Part shown: piece after piece, positions 1 to 8,186 of the stretch
How positions within the stretch are numbered: the stretch's first letter is position 1
Layout of the letters: each line of letters begins with the position of its first letter
Source of the DNA: CAXDOZ01 sp963991145
GTDB taxonomy: Bacteria; Bacteroidota; Bacteroidia; Chitinophagales; JABDMM01
Length of the DNA: 13,875 nucleotides
Assembly: GCA_963991145.1 (NCBI GenBank)
Contig: CAXDOZ010000062.1
Location: forward strand, 1-13,875
Direction of reading: 5' to 3'
The notes under the pieces: model-generated
What the model was told of the DNA's origin: nothing
The model's input: the letters and a program-made list of their open reading frames with translations, nothing else
Databases searched by the model: none
Program-made: the position numbers and the translations under genes

Positions 1-202
1 CTACAAGAGCAATGGGACGGTGCCCGGCTCGCTGCATGTGCTGAAGCAAAATGATCTGCACCATGCTCCCGATGTGCAGAGAAGTAGCCGTAGGGTCAAA
101 ACCGATATAACCGCTGGTTTTGTTATCCCTCAAGAATTCTTCTGTCTCCGGCGTGATGTCGTGCAATAGACCACGCCATCTCAATTCCTCTATCAAGTTC
201 AT
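1..202 (-). CDS. tyrS: Tyrosine--tRNA ligase, N-terminal fragment (runs off the window)
   Basis: Charges tRNA-Tyr with tyrosine in the cytoplasm; a class I aminoacyl-tRNA synthetase. Only the first 67 codons are present, read on the minus strand from an ATG at 202-200. The protein begins MNLIEELRWRGLLHDITPET and continues into GFDPTATSLHIGS at about residues 34-46. That stretch is the tyrosine/adenylate-binding loop (Asp36, Pro37, Thr38) followed by the HIGH-type class I signature, here HIGS. The spacing matches bacterial TyrRS, where the same block lies close to residue 40. The KMSKS loop, anticodon-binding region and S4-like domain would lie beyond position 1. The gene is divergent from the hydrolase-porV2-porU2 block, with a 109-bp gap. 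Identification is secure from the motif block alone. Confidence 0.95.
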   Translation of the reverse strand, partial: MNLIEELRWRGLLHDITPETEEFLRDNKTSGYIGFDPTATSLHIGSMVQIILLQHMQRAGHRPIALV

Positions 203-311
203 TTTAGTGCAATTTCGAGGCACAATTTTACAACTTCACATGGACAATCCACCTCTAAGGAGTTAACAAGAAGTGGAACAACAGCACATTAATTGGCCTT
301 AATTTCAGATT
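203..311. promoter_or_regulatory. Short divergent intergenic region between tyrS and the hydrolase gene
   Basis: A 109-bp gap that must carry promoters for both directions. On the minus strand TAAAATTG (230-223) matches the Bacteroidota -7 element TAnnTTTG at all but one position and would leave a short leader before the tyrS ATG at 202. I find no equally good element for the plus-strand operon. AGGAG at 258-262 is too far from the GTG at 312 to act as its ribosome-binding site. Assignment of the -7 element is inference. Confidence 0.25.
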
Positions 312-998
312 GTGAATTATCTCTCTCATTTCTACATCGATAAAGATGTGATGGATCCTTACTATACCATGGGCAATGCCTTGCCAGATCTATGGAAGGG
401 CTTCTCGAGGATCTTCAATATGCACATTAGGGATGCAGAGCCATGGACAGGAGAATCTGAGTTTCATTCCCTTGAGGCAGGAATCTTTAGGCACATGCGT
501 GCCGATGCCTATTTCCACAATGCTGAGTTCTTCATGAAAGAGCAGTCTTATTTCAGAATGGCATTGTCTGAGAACCTTCCCAAAGACCTGGGATTGAAGT
601 TTAGTTTTCTAGGGCATGTTCTATTTGAGATGATGCTCGACAGGCAGATCATTCAACACGAGCCTGAATTCCTCGAGCGATACTACAATTCCTTAAGCAA
701 GATTAGTGAGGAAAAGGTCTTGGAATACACGCAATTACGAGGGTTTGAAGGGGAGTCGGAGGCCTTTTTTCGCTATTTTCGTGGATTCAAAGAAAGCCAG
801 TTTCTATACCGATATGAATCGGCCGAAGGCCTGGCTACTGGATTGAGAAGAATTTGTAAAATGGCCACAGGAGTGGAGATCCCTTCAGAGCTGAATAGCA
901 AGCTTGCAGAGCTGATCGAACAACTCGATAAGCACCTCGAGCCTACGTGGAAGGAGTATCTCATGGAGGTAAGGCAAAACATTGAGGATGCGGGATAA
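312..998 (+). CDS. AcpH-like (ACP phosphodiesterase / non-canonical HD-fold) hydrolase-related protein
   Basis: A 228-residue cytoplasmic protein without signal peptide or membrane segment. Its start, MNYLSHFYID then GNALPD (residues 21-26), resembles acyl-carrier-protein phosphodiesterase AcpH, which begins MN-L-H-Y and has a GN-x-x-x-D motif containing an essential Asp. A second block, GIFRHMRADAYFHNAEFF (57-74), has the H-x-x-x-D-x-x-x-H arrangement (His61, Asp65, His69) aligning with the metal-site region of AcpH, and GHVLFEMMLD (101-110) supplies another His/Asp set. AcpH removes 4'-phosphopantetheine from ACP. This homolog is distant and longer than the usual ~195 residues, so the substrate is uncertain. 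The start is GTG (312), forced by conservation of MNYL. Its last codons overlap the porV2 start, suggesting co-transcription. It is the least predictable member of this operon. Confidence 0.55.
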   Translation: MNYLSHFYIDKDVMDPYYTMGNALPDLWKGFSRIFNMHIRDAEPWTGESEFHSLEAGIFRHMRADAYFHNAEFFMKEQSYFRMALSENLPKDLGLKFSFLGHVLFEMMLDRQIIQHEPEFLERYYNSLSKISEEKVLEYTQLRGFEGESEAFFRYFRGFKESQFLYRYESAEGLATGLRRICKMATGVEIPSELNSKLAELIEQLDKHLEPTWKEYLMEVRQNIEDAG

Positions 999-2073
999 GG
1001 TTTACATTCTCCTCTTATTGACCATCATTAGCTTTAGCGCTCATTCACAGGTGCGCAAGTACTCCAATGATTTCCTGAATATCGGCGTTGGTGCCAGAGG
1101 CATTGGCCTTAGCGGAGCGCATATCGCTATGGCAGATGATATCTACGCTAGCTATTATAACCCGGCTGGCCTGGCTCAAATCGACAATGACATCTCTATC
1201 GGATTGATGCACAATGAGTATTTCACCGGCATCGCTAAGTACGACTATATCGGATTAGGCTTTCAGGTAGCAGATAAACAGGGAACGGTAGGAATAAGCA
1301 TGATTCGATTTGGGGTGGATGATATTCCAAACACATTGTTTCTCATCGGACCCGATGGTTCGATCAATTACGACAATATCACTTCCTTTTCTACTGCGGA
1401 TTACGCATTCCTCTTTAGCTACGCTCATAAGTTGGGCATAGAAGGATTGACCGTGGGAGGGAATTTCAAGTTGATCTACCGCACAATCGGTCCATTTGCC
1501 AAGGCATGGGGATTTGGTCTGGATGCTGGTCTTCAATACAGAATTAAAGGCTGGAGGTTTGGATTAGCCGCCAGAGATATCACATCCACCTTCACAGCAT
1601 GGTCTTTCAATTTCACCAATGATGAGAAAGAGGTCTTGCTTCAAACCAATAATGAGCTTCCGGACAATACGATCGAGCTGGCCATTCCTATCATTGGATT
1701 GGGAATTGGATATGAGTTCAATATCAAGGATAAGGTCTACATCCGGCCGGAGGCCGTCTTTGAATTTACCACTGATGGTAAGAGAAATGTTTTGATTGCA
1801 GGCGACCCGATAAGCATGGATCTGAAATTTGGTGTTGAGTTTGACTTTGTGCGAATAGCCTATCTAAGGACCGGTGTAGGAAAGATCCAGAGAGTAACGG
1901 ACGATTTTGGAAATGATAAAACGACCTTACTTCCAACTTTAGGGGGAGGGGTAAGGATCAAAGCCATTCAGATCGATTATAGTTTTACCGATCTTGGGAA
2001 TGCTTCAGATGCATTGTATTCACACGTGATCTCATTGAACATCAATATCAATAAAAAGGAAAGTGTAGAGTGA
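988..2073 (+). CDS. porV2: PorV/PorQ-family outer-membrane barrel protein, PorV2-type
   Basis: Predicted outer-membrane beta-barrel of 361 residues. A signal peptide covers residues 1-20 (MRDKVYILLLLTIISFSAHS, then Gln21). It is followed by the family hallmark region: NIGVGARGIGLSGAHIAMADD (31-51), then YYNPAGLAQ (56-64), which resembles the FadL/PorV N-terminal plug. The rest is alternating aromatic/Gly beta strands. In T9SS, PorV carries substrates to the sortase PorU. The separate PorV2 subfamily is normally encoded directly before PorU2, as here, where the porU2 GTG overlaps this gene's TGA by 4 bp. I chose ATG 988; an in-frame TTG at 982 is possible and sits closer to a GGAGG at 965-969, but adds only two residues before an otherwise normal signal peptide. 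The gene overlaps the upstream hydrolase by 11 bp. The PorV2 label rests on neighbourhood plus family resemblance. Confidence 0.8.
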   Translation: MRDKVYILLLLTIISFSAHSQVRKYSNDFLNIGVGARGIGLSGAHIAMADDIYASYYNPAGLAQIDNDISIGLMHNEYFTGIAKYDYIGLGFQVADKQGTVGISMIRFGVDDIPNTLFLIGPDGSINYDNITSFSTADYAFLFSYAHKLGIEGLTVGGNFKLIYRTIGPFAKAWGFGLDAGLQYRIKGWRFGLAARDITSTFTAWSFNFTNDEKEVLLQTNNELPDNTIELAIPIIGLGIGYEFNIKDKVYIRPEAVFEFTTDGKRNVLIAGDPISMDLKFGVEFDFVRIAYLRTGVGKIQRVTDDFGNDKTTLLPTLGGGVRIKAIQIDYSFTDLGNASDALYSHVISLNININKKESVE

Positions 2074-5000
2074 GAGTAGTTATCGCCATATCACTTTTAC
2101 TGTTCAGCTTTGGCCTGATTGCTCAACCCTTTGGTAATGAGTGGATCGAGAATGAAGGTTATAACAAGAAGTACTATAAGATCAGAGTAACACAAGACGG
2201 GATCTATAGAGTAAGTAATAGCACATTACAAGCAGCAGGTATCACCGGTCTTGCTGGAGATGATCTGATCCTGTATCACGATGGAGAAGCTGTTCCAATC
2301 TTCACAAGTACATCTGGAGTATTTGGAGGAAGTGATTATTTCGAATTCTATGGAGAGCGAAATGAAGGAGAAACAGAAGGAGATATTTACCTCGATCCTT
2401 TATTCCAACCTCATCCTTATCGAAGCTTATTCAATGACACGGCAGTTTACTTTCTAACTCTGAATAATTCACCGGTAAACCCTGGTACCAAGCCTCGTTT
2501 CGATAATATTCCAAATAATATCACTGGAGTTAGTGCTGAGCTTTACAATTGGAGCACAGCAAGAAGAACCTGGCAAAATCAATTCAGTCTTGGTAAACCT
2601 ACAGAAATAGCAAACGCTAATTTCTATAACTCTCACTTTGATGAGGGAGAAGGATTTGTTAGTTCAGATTTTGGGAACTGCAATTGTCCAGGCAATCTTC
2701 TAACCACTCTTCAAACTCCTGGCGCATATACTGCTGGTCCAGATGCACAAATCAATACGGTGGTGATCGCCAAATCTTCTACCAACCATCAGGTTCAGGT
2801 AAGAGTAAACAACACCCTTCGGGTGGATAGCAGCTTCAATAACTATAGGATGCTGCGATTTAATCTTCCTCTTTCCGGAGCCCAGGTAGGGAATACGGTA
2901 TCGGTAAATGTTACAGCTATTGCCCCTGGGGTTGATAGAAACAATATGTCCTTAGTTGAGATCAGGTATCCACGCCAATTCGATATGGACAACGAGTCCC
3001 AGTCGGATTTTGAGCTCCCGGATGCCGCTGGGAGAAGGATGATGCAATTCTCCAATTTTAACGACAGAGGTGCTGGAGTTATCCTTTACGACCTGAGCAA
3101 TAATTATCGAGTGGAATTAAATGGATCGCAAGGTGCAAGCTTTCAGATCGAGCTCCCAGATGCAAGCTCAGAGCGCTCCATCTATATGAGAAGCGCAAGT
3201 TCACAAGACTATTTCACCGTTTCAAACCTTGAGGAGATCACATTCATCAACCTCGAGAATATCGGTGATTATTTGATCATTTCTCACCCAAGACTTTTTG
3301 TGGATGTAGATAATGACGGCATTCACGAGATCGAAGAGTATCGCCGTTACCGCGATATTGTTTCTTCATCAACCGGTCTATTTGATGCGAGGATCATTGA
3401 CATTTATCAGATCTACGATCAGTTTGGCTATGGTGTGGTTCATCATCACAGAGCTCTTCCAAATTTCGTCAGCTGGGCATTGAATGAATGGAATCCGGCC
3501 GTGAGGCCGCAGTATATGCTGCTAATTGGAAAAGGGCGCGAGTATGACGATATGCGCTTGAATTCAAGTGCCTATCAGGGGTGTATTATCCCACCATATG
3601 GATACCCAGGATCGGATAATCTCTACACTGCGGTAGGAGCAGATGGTACTCCTCAGATTCCTATCGGTAGGATCTCAGTCGACAATGCAAGTGAAGTAGA
3701 TATCTATCTGAGGAAGGTAGAGGAATATGAGGCCAATCTTTCTGAATTCGGAGATCCTTATCAGACCATATCCAATAAAGCCTGGATGAAAGAGGTCCTG
3801 CATTTTGGTGGAGGTACCGGACAGGGCGAACAGAATCGTTTCAAGAGCTTCCTGAACAGTTATGCAAGAACACTTGCTGATACGCTATATGGCGGGAATG
3901 TCACTTCTTTCTTTAAGACTTCCACATCTCCAATTCAACAGATTCAATCAGAAGCACTGAAGTCAAGAGTTGACTCCGGTGTAAGCATGATCACCTTTTT
4001 TGGGCATTCTGCTCCGGGAACTTTTGACATTAGTTTCGATGACCCTGAGAACTATACCAATTTTGGGAAGTATCCTATGGTCTTTTCATTTGGCTGCTTC
4101 GCAGGATACATCTACAACCCGGGGAAAGGGATCTCTGAACGCTTTTTATTAGCGGATGGGAAAGCGGGGATCAGTTTCGTATCAACTACAGGATTGAGTC
4201 TGGATGTAAGCCTGAACAACTTCGCAGGGCGCATGTATGAAAAGCTCTCGAAGGATAATTACGGTCAGACTCTCGGGCAGGTCCTCCAGGCTACTATTGC
4301 AGATATCTTCTCAGGAAGCTTTAGTGTTTCAGATGCATATACTACGCAGGAAATGACTCTGAATGGAGATCCTGCTTTAGCAATGAATCAGTACAATGAC
4401 CCTGATTATGCTATAGAAGCCTCGAGCATTTATTTCGAACCTCCAATCTTGAATGCGGGTCTCGATAGCTTTAAGGTGAACGTAGTTGTAAGTAATCTCG
4501 GCAAGGCAATTCAGGATACAATCGCTGTGGATATCACACGATTGATCTTATCCGCAGTTGGGGGAAACAACGATCTTGAGTACCGCAGATTTGTTCCCGC
4601 CCCAAATAATAAGGATACTGTCACTTTCACCCTTCCAACACTAATTTCAGGACAGGGTTATGGACTCAACAATTTCAATATCTCGGTTGAGGCTCTTAGA
4701 GTAATTCCAGAGCTGAGTGAAAGCAATAATGACCTCATCAATGTGATCAGTAAATCAATTGTTTCTGATGACATTTTCCCGGTTTATCCTCCTGAGTTTG
4801 CGATAGTGCCTACTGTCCCAATGACGCTTAAAGCTTCAACAGCAGACCCTTTTGCAAGAAGCAATACATACAAAGTTGAGATAGATACTTCCGAGCTGTT
4901 TAACAGTCCATTCCTAAGGACTACAAGCGTAACACAATCGGGAGGTATCGTAAGCTGGTCGCCACCTGCAACATGGATCGATAGCACAGTTTACTATTGG

Positions 5001-7145
5001 AGAGTGAGTAAGGATTCAGCTATTAATGGTAATTATAACTGGGCTTATAGCAGCTTCATCTATATCGATGGGGAGTTCCCCGGATGGAACCAAAGCCATT
5101 ACTATCAATGGCTCAAGGATGACTATGCAAACATCTTCGTAGACTCAGATCGCGAATTCAAATTTGTTCCCGATACGAAGGAGCTGGATGTTACAACCGG
5201 AATTGCGGATGCAGTGGGAGGGAACCTTCCATATCAGCAGTTAGCTTATGATATCAATGGCTCCAATCAGCACTTGTTTAGAATGGGTGGATGCGGAGGA
5301 TTATATGGATTGGTCTTTGCCGTTATCGATCCAAATTCCGGTTTGCCAATTCCATCGATCAACAACAGCGGTAATAATTGGGGAGATGAATTTGGAAATT
5401 ATCACTGTGCAGATAAGTATTTCCTCCAGTATGGATTTGATTTTAGGACAACTGGAAGCACTCCCGCAGGTCACCCGATCGGAGGAAGATGGTCCAATGT
5501 GATCAAGAACTTTGTAGATAGCATTCCAAATGGACACTATGTACTGGTCTACAGCTTAAATGACCCAAGATATACTAGTTGGGATACCACCATAACAAAT
5601 GCATTACTCAGCCTGGGAGCAGTTGACATTCTTCAGTTCACATCTGGATTGTCAAATCCTGCACCATACATTTTCTTCACTCAGAAAGGGAATGCATCCT
5701 TCCCAACAGTAGAAACTCTAGGTACAAGTTTCTCTATTCCAATTTCAGAGAAGATCAATTTCAGCGGAGCATGGTTTCAAGGGAGGATCAGAAGCGACCT
5801 AATTGGTCCGGCAAATGATTGGGGATCGTTCCACTGGGATTACGAGAGTCTGGATATTAACCCAAATGACGACCAGCAGCAAGTGAACATTTATGGAATT
5901 GGAGCTGGAGGAACAGAAAGTCTATTGGCAACAACTCAAGCTCTTGACACTGGTTTGCAATGGATCGATGCAAGTCTCTATCCATTTATTCGATTGGAAG
6001 TTGAGATAGAGGATGCAAATAACAGAACGCCAACTCAAATGGATTTTTGGAGGGTACTGTACGAGCCAGTTCCTGAGGCAGCTCTGAATCCTAGCAGATT
6101 CTTCTCCTTTGTAGATGACACATTGGACCTGGGAACTCAGCTGAGTTTAAGCATTGCAGTTGAGAACCTCACCGACATTCCAATGAGTCCAATGCTAATG
6201 AAGTACTCAGTTCTGGATCCATCTAACAGGGAGGATACAAGTTATTTCCGAGACGATAGTCTACCTGGAAATGACTACTTCGTTGCTGATTTCCAGTATG
6301 ACATCAACGACTCTCGATTCATTGGTCAGAACTTCCTGATCGTAGAGGCAAATCCAGACTTTGATCAGCCGGAGTATGCCTTCTTTAATAATGTTGGGAC
6401 AATTCCATTTACAGTTCTCTCAGATAACATCAATCCACTATTGGATGTAACCTTTGATGGGGTAAGGATCTTTGACGGAGACATTGTCTCTGCCAAGCCA
6501 AGTGTACTTATTTCTCTGAGGGATGAGAATGAATTTTTACGATTGGTCGATACAAACATCTTTCAGGTATCAGTGCTTTTCCCTGACGGAAACTATCAGC
6601 TCCTGAGAGATCTCGATCCAAACTTTGTTTTTGTTCCGGCAGGAGCTGATGGAGAGAATCTTGCCAGTCTGGAATTGAATCCCGAGTTCCTGGTTGATGG
6701 AGAATATGAACTGGTCGTTAGGGATCGGGATATGAGCGGAAACAGTTCAACTTTCGGTGAGTACCGAATCGGATTTGAGGTGATCAATGAGTCTACCATT
6801 ACCAATGTCCTCAACTATCCAAACCCTTTCACAAGCTACACTCGCTTTGTCTTTACGCTCACAGGCTCGCGGATTCCGAGTTACTTCAAGATTCAGATCA
6901 TGACTGTTTCGGGAACGGTAATCAAAGAGCTTACTGAAGCCGATCTCGGTCCGATCAACATCGGTAGAAATGTGACACAGTTTGGTTGGGATGGAACTGA
7001 TAAGTACGGTGATCCGGTTGCAAACGGAGTTTACTTCTATCGGGTAACGACCAATATCGATGGGGAGAAGATCGAGCAAAGAGAGAATAACAGTATCGAC
7101 CGATACTTTGAGAAAGGATTCGGTAAGATGGTCCTGATCCGTTAA
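2070..7145 (+). CDS. porU2: PorU2-type C25 (gingipain-family) cysteine peptidase, putative T9SS sortase
   Basis: A 1691-residue secreted or outer-membrane-associated protein. It has a signal peptide (1-18, cleavage before Gln-Pro), an N-terminal beta-rich region to about 395 and a peptidase C25 domain at about 400-770. The C25 domain starts at YLIISHPRLF and ends at LNGDPALAM. The catalytic dyad is visible: His646 in FFGHSAPG and Cys676 in FSFGCFAG, 30 residues apart. A CARDB-like segment (about 780-895) and an Fn3-like segment (about 905-985, ending VYYWRV) follow. Next comes a long region containing RTPTQMDFWRVLYEPVPE (Trp1327), which I recall as typical of PorU2. The end is a FlgD/T9SS-CTD-like Ig domain (NYPNPF at 1582-1587, final GKMVLIR). 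PorU proper is about 1100-1200 residues, so length favours PorU2. By analogy it cleaves or transfers cargo at the cell surface; its actual substrates are unknown. GTG start, overlapping porV2. Confidence 0.85.
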   Translation: MRVVIAISLLLFSFGLIAQPFGNEWIENEGYNKKYYKIRVTQDGIYRVSNSTLQAAGITGLAGDDLILYHDGEAVPIFTSTSGVFGGSDYFEFYGERNEGETEGDIYLDPLFQPHPYRSLFNDTAVYFLTLNNSPVNPGTKPRFDNIPNNITGVSAELYNWSTARRTWQNQFSLGKPTEIANANFYNSHFDEGEGFVSSDFGNCNCPGNLLTTLQTPGAYTAGPDAQINTVVIAKSSTNHQVQVRVNNTLRVDSSFNNYRMLRFNLPLSGAQVGNTVSVNVTAIAPGVDRNNMSLVEIRYPRQFDMDNESQSDFELPDAAGRRMMQFSNFNDRGAGVILYDLSNNYRVELNGSQGASFQIELPDASSERSIYMRSASSQDYFTVSNLEEITFINLENIGDYLIISHPRLFVDVDNDGIHEIEEYRRYRDIVSSSTGLFDARIIDIYQIYDQFGYGVVHHHRALPNFVSWALNEWNPAVRPQYMLLIGKGREYDDMRLNSSAYQGCIIPPYGYPGSDNLYTAVGADGTPQIPIGRISVDNASEVDIYLRKVEEYEANLSEFGDPYQTISNKAWMKEVLHFGGGTGQGEQNRFKSFLNSYARTLADTLYGGNVTSFFKTSTSPIQQIQSEALKSRVDSGVSMITFFGHSAPGTFDISFDDPENYTNFGKYPMVFSFGCFAGYIYNPGKGISERFLLADGKAGISFVSTTGLSLDVSLNNFAGRMYEKLSKDNYGQTLGQVLQATIADIFSGSFSVSDAYTTQEMTLNGDPALAMNQYNDPDYAIEASSIYFEPPILNAGLDSFKVNVVVSNLGKAIQDTIAVDITRLILSAVGGNNDLEYRRFVPAPNNKDTVTFTLPTLISGQGYGLNNFNISVEALRVIPELSESNNDLINVISKSIVSDDIFPVYPPEFAIVPTVPMTLKASTADPFARSNTYKVEIDTSELFNSPFLRTTSVTQSGGIVSWSPPATWIDSTVYYWRVSKDSAINGNYNWAYSSFIYIDGEFPGWNQSHYYQWLKDDYANIFVDSDREFKFVPDTKELDVTTGIADAVGGNLPYQQLAYDINGSNQHLFRMGGCGGLYGLVFAVIDPNSGLPIPSINNSGNNWGDEFGNYHCADKYFLQYGFDFRTTGSTPAGHPIGGRWSNVIKNFVDSIPNGHYVLVYSLNDPRYTSWDTTITNALLSLGAVDILQFTSGLSNPAPYIFFTQKGNASFPTVETLGTSFSIPISEKINFSGAWFQGRIRSDLIGPANDWGSFHWDYESLDINPNDDQQQVNIYGIGAGGTESLLATTQALDTGLQWIDASLYPFIRLEVEIEDANNRTPTQMDFWRVLYEPVPEAALNPSRFFSFVDDTLDLGTQLSLSIAVENLTDIPMSPMLMKYSVLDPSNREDTSYFRDDSLPGNDYFVADFQYDINDSRFIGQNFLIVEANPDFDQPEYAFFNNVGTIPFTVLSDNINPLLDVTFDGVRIFDGDIVSAKPSVLISLRDENEFLRLVDTNIFQVSVLFPDGNYQLLRDLDPNFVFVPAGADGENLASLELNPEFLVDGEYELVVRDRDMSGNSSTFGEYRIGFEVINESTITNVLNYPNPFTSYTRFVFTLTGSRIPSYFKIQIMTVSGTVIKELTEADLGPINIGRNVTQFGWDGTDKYGDPVANGVYFYRVTTNIDGEKIEQRENNSIDRYFEKGFGKMVLIR

Positions 7146-8119
7146 GAACCGAGTATCTGAGCCAGATCCAATAGATCCTTGCGAACTACCTGATGTGATT
7201 TGACTGCCTTGTCGAAGGGCGTGAGCACGGTCTCATCATTCACCACTCCGATCATGGCATTATACTTTTTAGCACGGATGCTTTCTACTGCAGCCATCCC
7301 CAATCTACTTGCAAGAACTCTATCAGCGCAGCTTGGATTTCCGCCTCTCTGCATATGTCCGAGAACAGAGACTCTGATGTCATAGTGAGGGTACTTTTCT
7401 TTTACAAGAGCAGCTACTTCCTGGGCTCCCCCGGCATCATCTCCTTCAGCCACCATAATGATCCCGAATTGCTTCTTTCTCCTTCCTTCTCCGATCTGAC
7501 GGATAAGATCATCTGTATAAGTTTTTGTCTCCGGGATCAGGATTGATTCTGCTCCACTGGCGATCCCTGCCCTTAAGGCAATGAATCCCGCATCTCTTCC
7601 CATTACTTCCACAAAGAAAAGGCGGTTGTGCGAGCCTGCTGTATCACGGATCTTATCTACAGCATCAACCACAGTGTTCAGTGCAGTATCGTATCCAATG
7701 GTGTTATCGGTACCAAACATGTCATTATCTATCGTGCCCGGGATCCCTATTGTAGGTACTCCGTGCTCTTCATTAAAGACATATGCACCCTTAAAAGTCC
7801 CATCTCCACCTATTGCTACCAGTGCTTCAATTCCAAACTTGTCTAATTGCTCTTTTGCGATCTTTCTGTAATACTTATCCCTGAATCTGTCGCTGCGTGC
7901 AGAGCCAAGAACAGTCCCGCCACGCTGGATGATATTACCTACCGATGAATTGCTGAGCTTTTTAATACTGCCCTCGATCATCCCTTCATAGCCCTGGTAA
8001 ACACCAAAGACTTCCATACCGTAATAGTTACCAGTTCTTACTACAGCCCTGATGCAGGCATTCATTCCGGGGGCGTCTCCTCCCGAGGTAAAAACTCCAA
8101 TTCTTTTGATGCTCGACAT
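7142..8119 (-). CDS. pfkA: ATP-dependent 6-phosphofructokinase
   Basis: Phosphorylates fructose 6-phosphate to fructose 1,6-bisphosphate, the committed step of glycolysis; cytoplasmic homotetramer. Its 325 residues match the length of bacterial PfkA (about 320). Motifs in order: FTSGGDAPGMNA (10-21, nucleotide loop), GGDGT (104-108), PGTIDND (127-133) with catalytic Asp131, VEVMGRDAG (170-178) with Arg175 for substrate binding, and LGHMQRGG (253-260) with His255 and Arg258. The residues equivalent to E. coli Gly104 and Gly124 are Gly107 and Gly128. Glycines at these sites indicate ATP rather than pyrophosphate as phosphoryl donor. ATG start at 8119. The TAA stop overlaps the porU2 stop on the other strand by 4 bp, leaving no intergenic terminator. 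Transcribed alone, divergent from the Wzi/RemB-like gene. Confidence 0.97.
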   Translation of the reverse strand: MSSIKRIGVFTSGGDAPGMNACIRAVVRTGNYYGMEVFGVYQGYEGMIEGSIKKLSNSSVGNIIQRGGTVLGSARSDRFRDKYYRKIAKEQLDKFGIEALVAIGGDGTFKGAYVFNEEHGVPTIGIPGTIDNDMFGTDNTIGYDTALNTVVDAVDKIRDTAGSHNRLFFVEVMGRDAGFIALRAGIASGAESILIPETKTYTDDLIRQIGEGRRKKQFGIIMVAEGDDAGGAQEVAALVKEKYPHYDIRVSVLGHMQRGGNPSCADRVLASRLGMAAVESIRAKKYNAMIGVVNDETVLTPFDKAVKSHQVVRKDLLDLAQILGS

Positions 8120-8186
8120 GCGTATAGCTTTTGACAGTCAATTTGCTTAATAATTCGCAAATTAGTGGCAATACCCGAGCAATATT
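8120..8186. promoter_or_regulatory. Divergent promoter region of pfkA and the Wzi/RemB-like gene
   Basis: The 67-bp gap must serve both genes. On the plus strand TCAATTTG (8138-8145) differs from the Bacteroidota -7 consensus TAnnTTTG at one position and would give a leader of about 35 nt before the GTG at 8187. On the minus strand TAATTTG (8164-8158) is one base shorter than consensus and would give a similar leader for pfkA. Neither has a TTG at the ideal upstream distance. The two candidate start points would nearly coincide, so the two promoters may interfere; this is inference. Confidence 0.3.

Noticed and set aside
281..306. TTAATTGGCCTTAATT-like segment as a palindromic operator before the hydrolase gene
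   Set aside because: Only the central GGCC is truly symmetric; the flanks do not form an inverted repeat.
965..987. GGAGG at 965-969 as a Shine-Dalgarno fixing the porV2 start at TTG 982
   Set aside because: Bacteroidota starts seldom depend on such sites, the spacing is long, and ATG 988 gives a normal signal peptide. Kept as an alternative only.
5248..5502. 84-codon plus-strand open frame in another frame within porU2
   Set aside because: It is fully covered by the continuous porU2 frame and shows no domain or independent start signal.
6747..7079. 110-codon open frame on the minus strand inside porU2
   Set aside because: It is antisense to a strongly conserved C-terminal domain, lacks any recognisable motif, and its composition is what the reverse of the real frame predicts.
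7092..7107. AGTATC-GACC-GATACT hairpin near the porU2/pfkA junction, as a pfkA terminator
   Set aside because: The stem is perfect but only 6 bp, and on the minus strand no convincing T-run follows. It is inside porU2 coding sequence and may be chance.
7581..7871. 96-codon plus-strand open frame antisense to pfkA
   Set aside because: It lies across the PfkA catalytic region and has no homology-like features; a shadow of pfkA.
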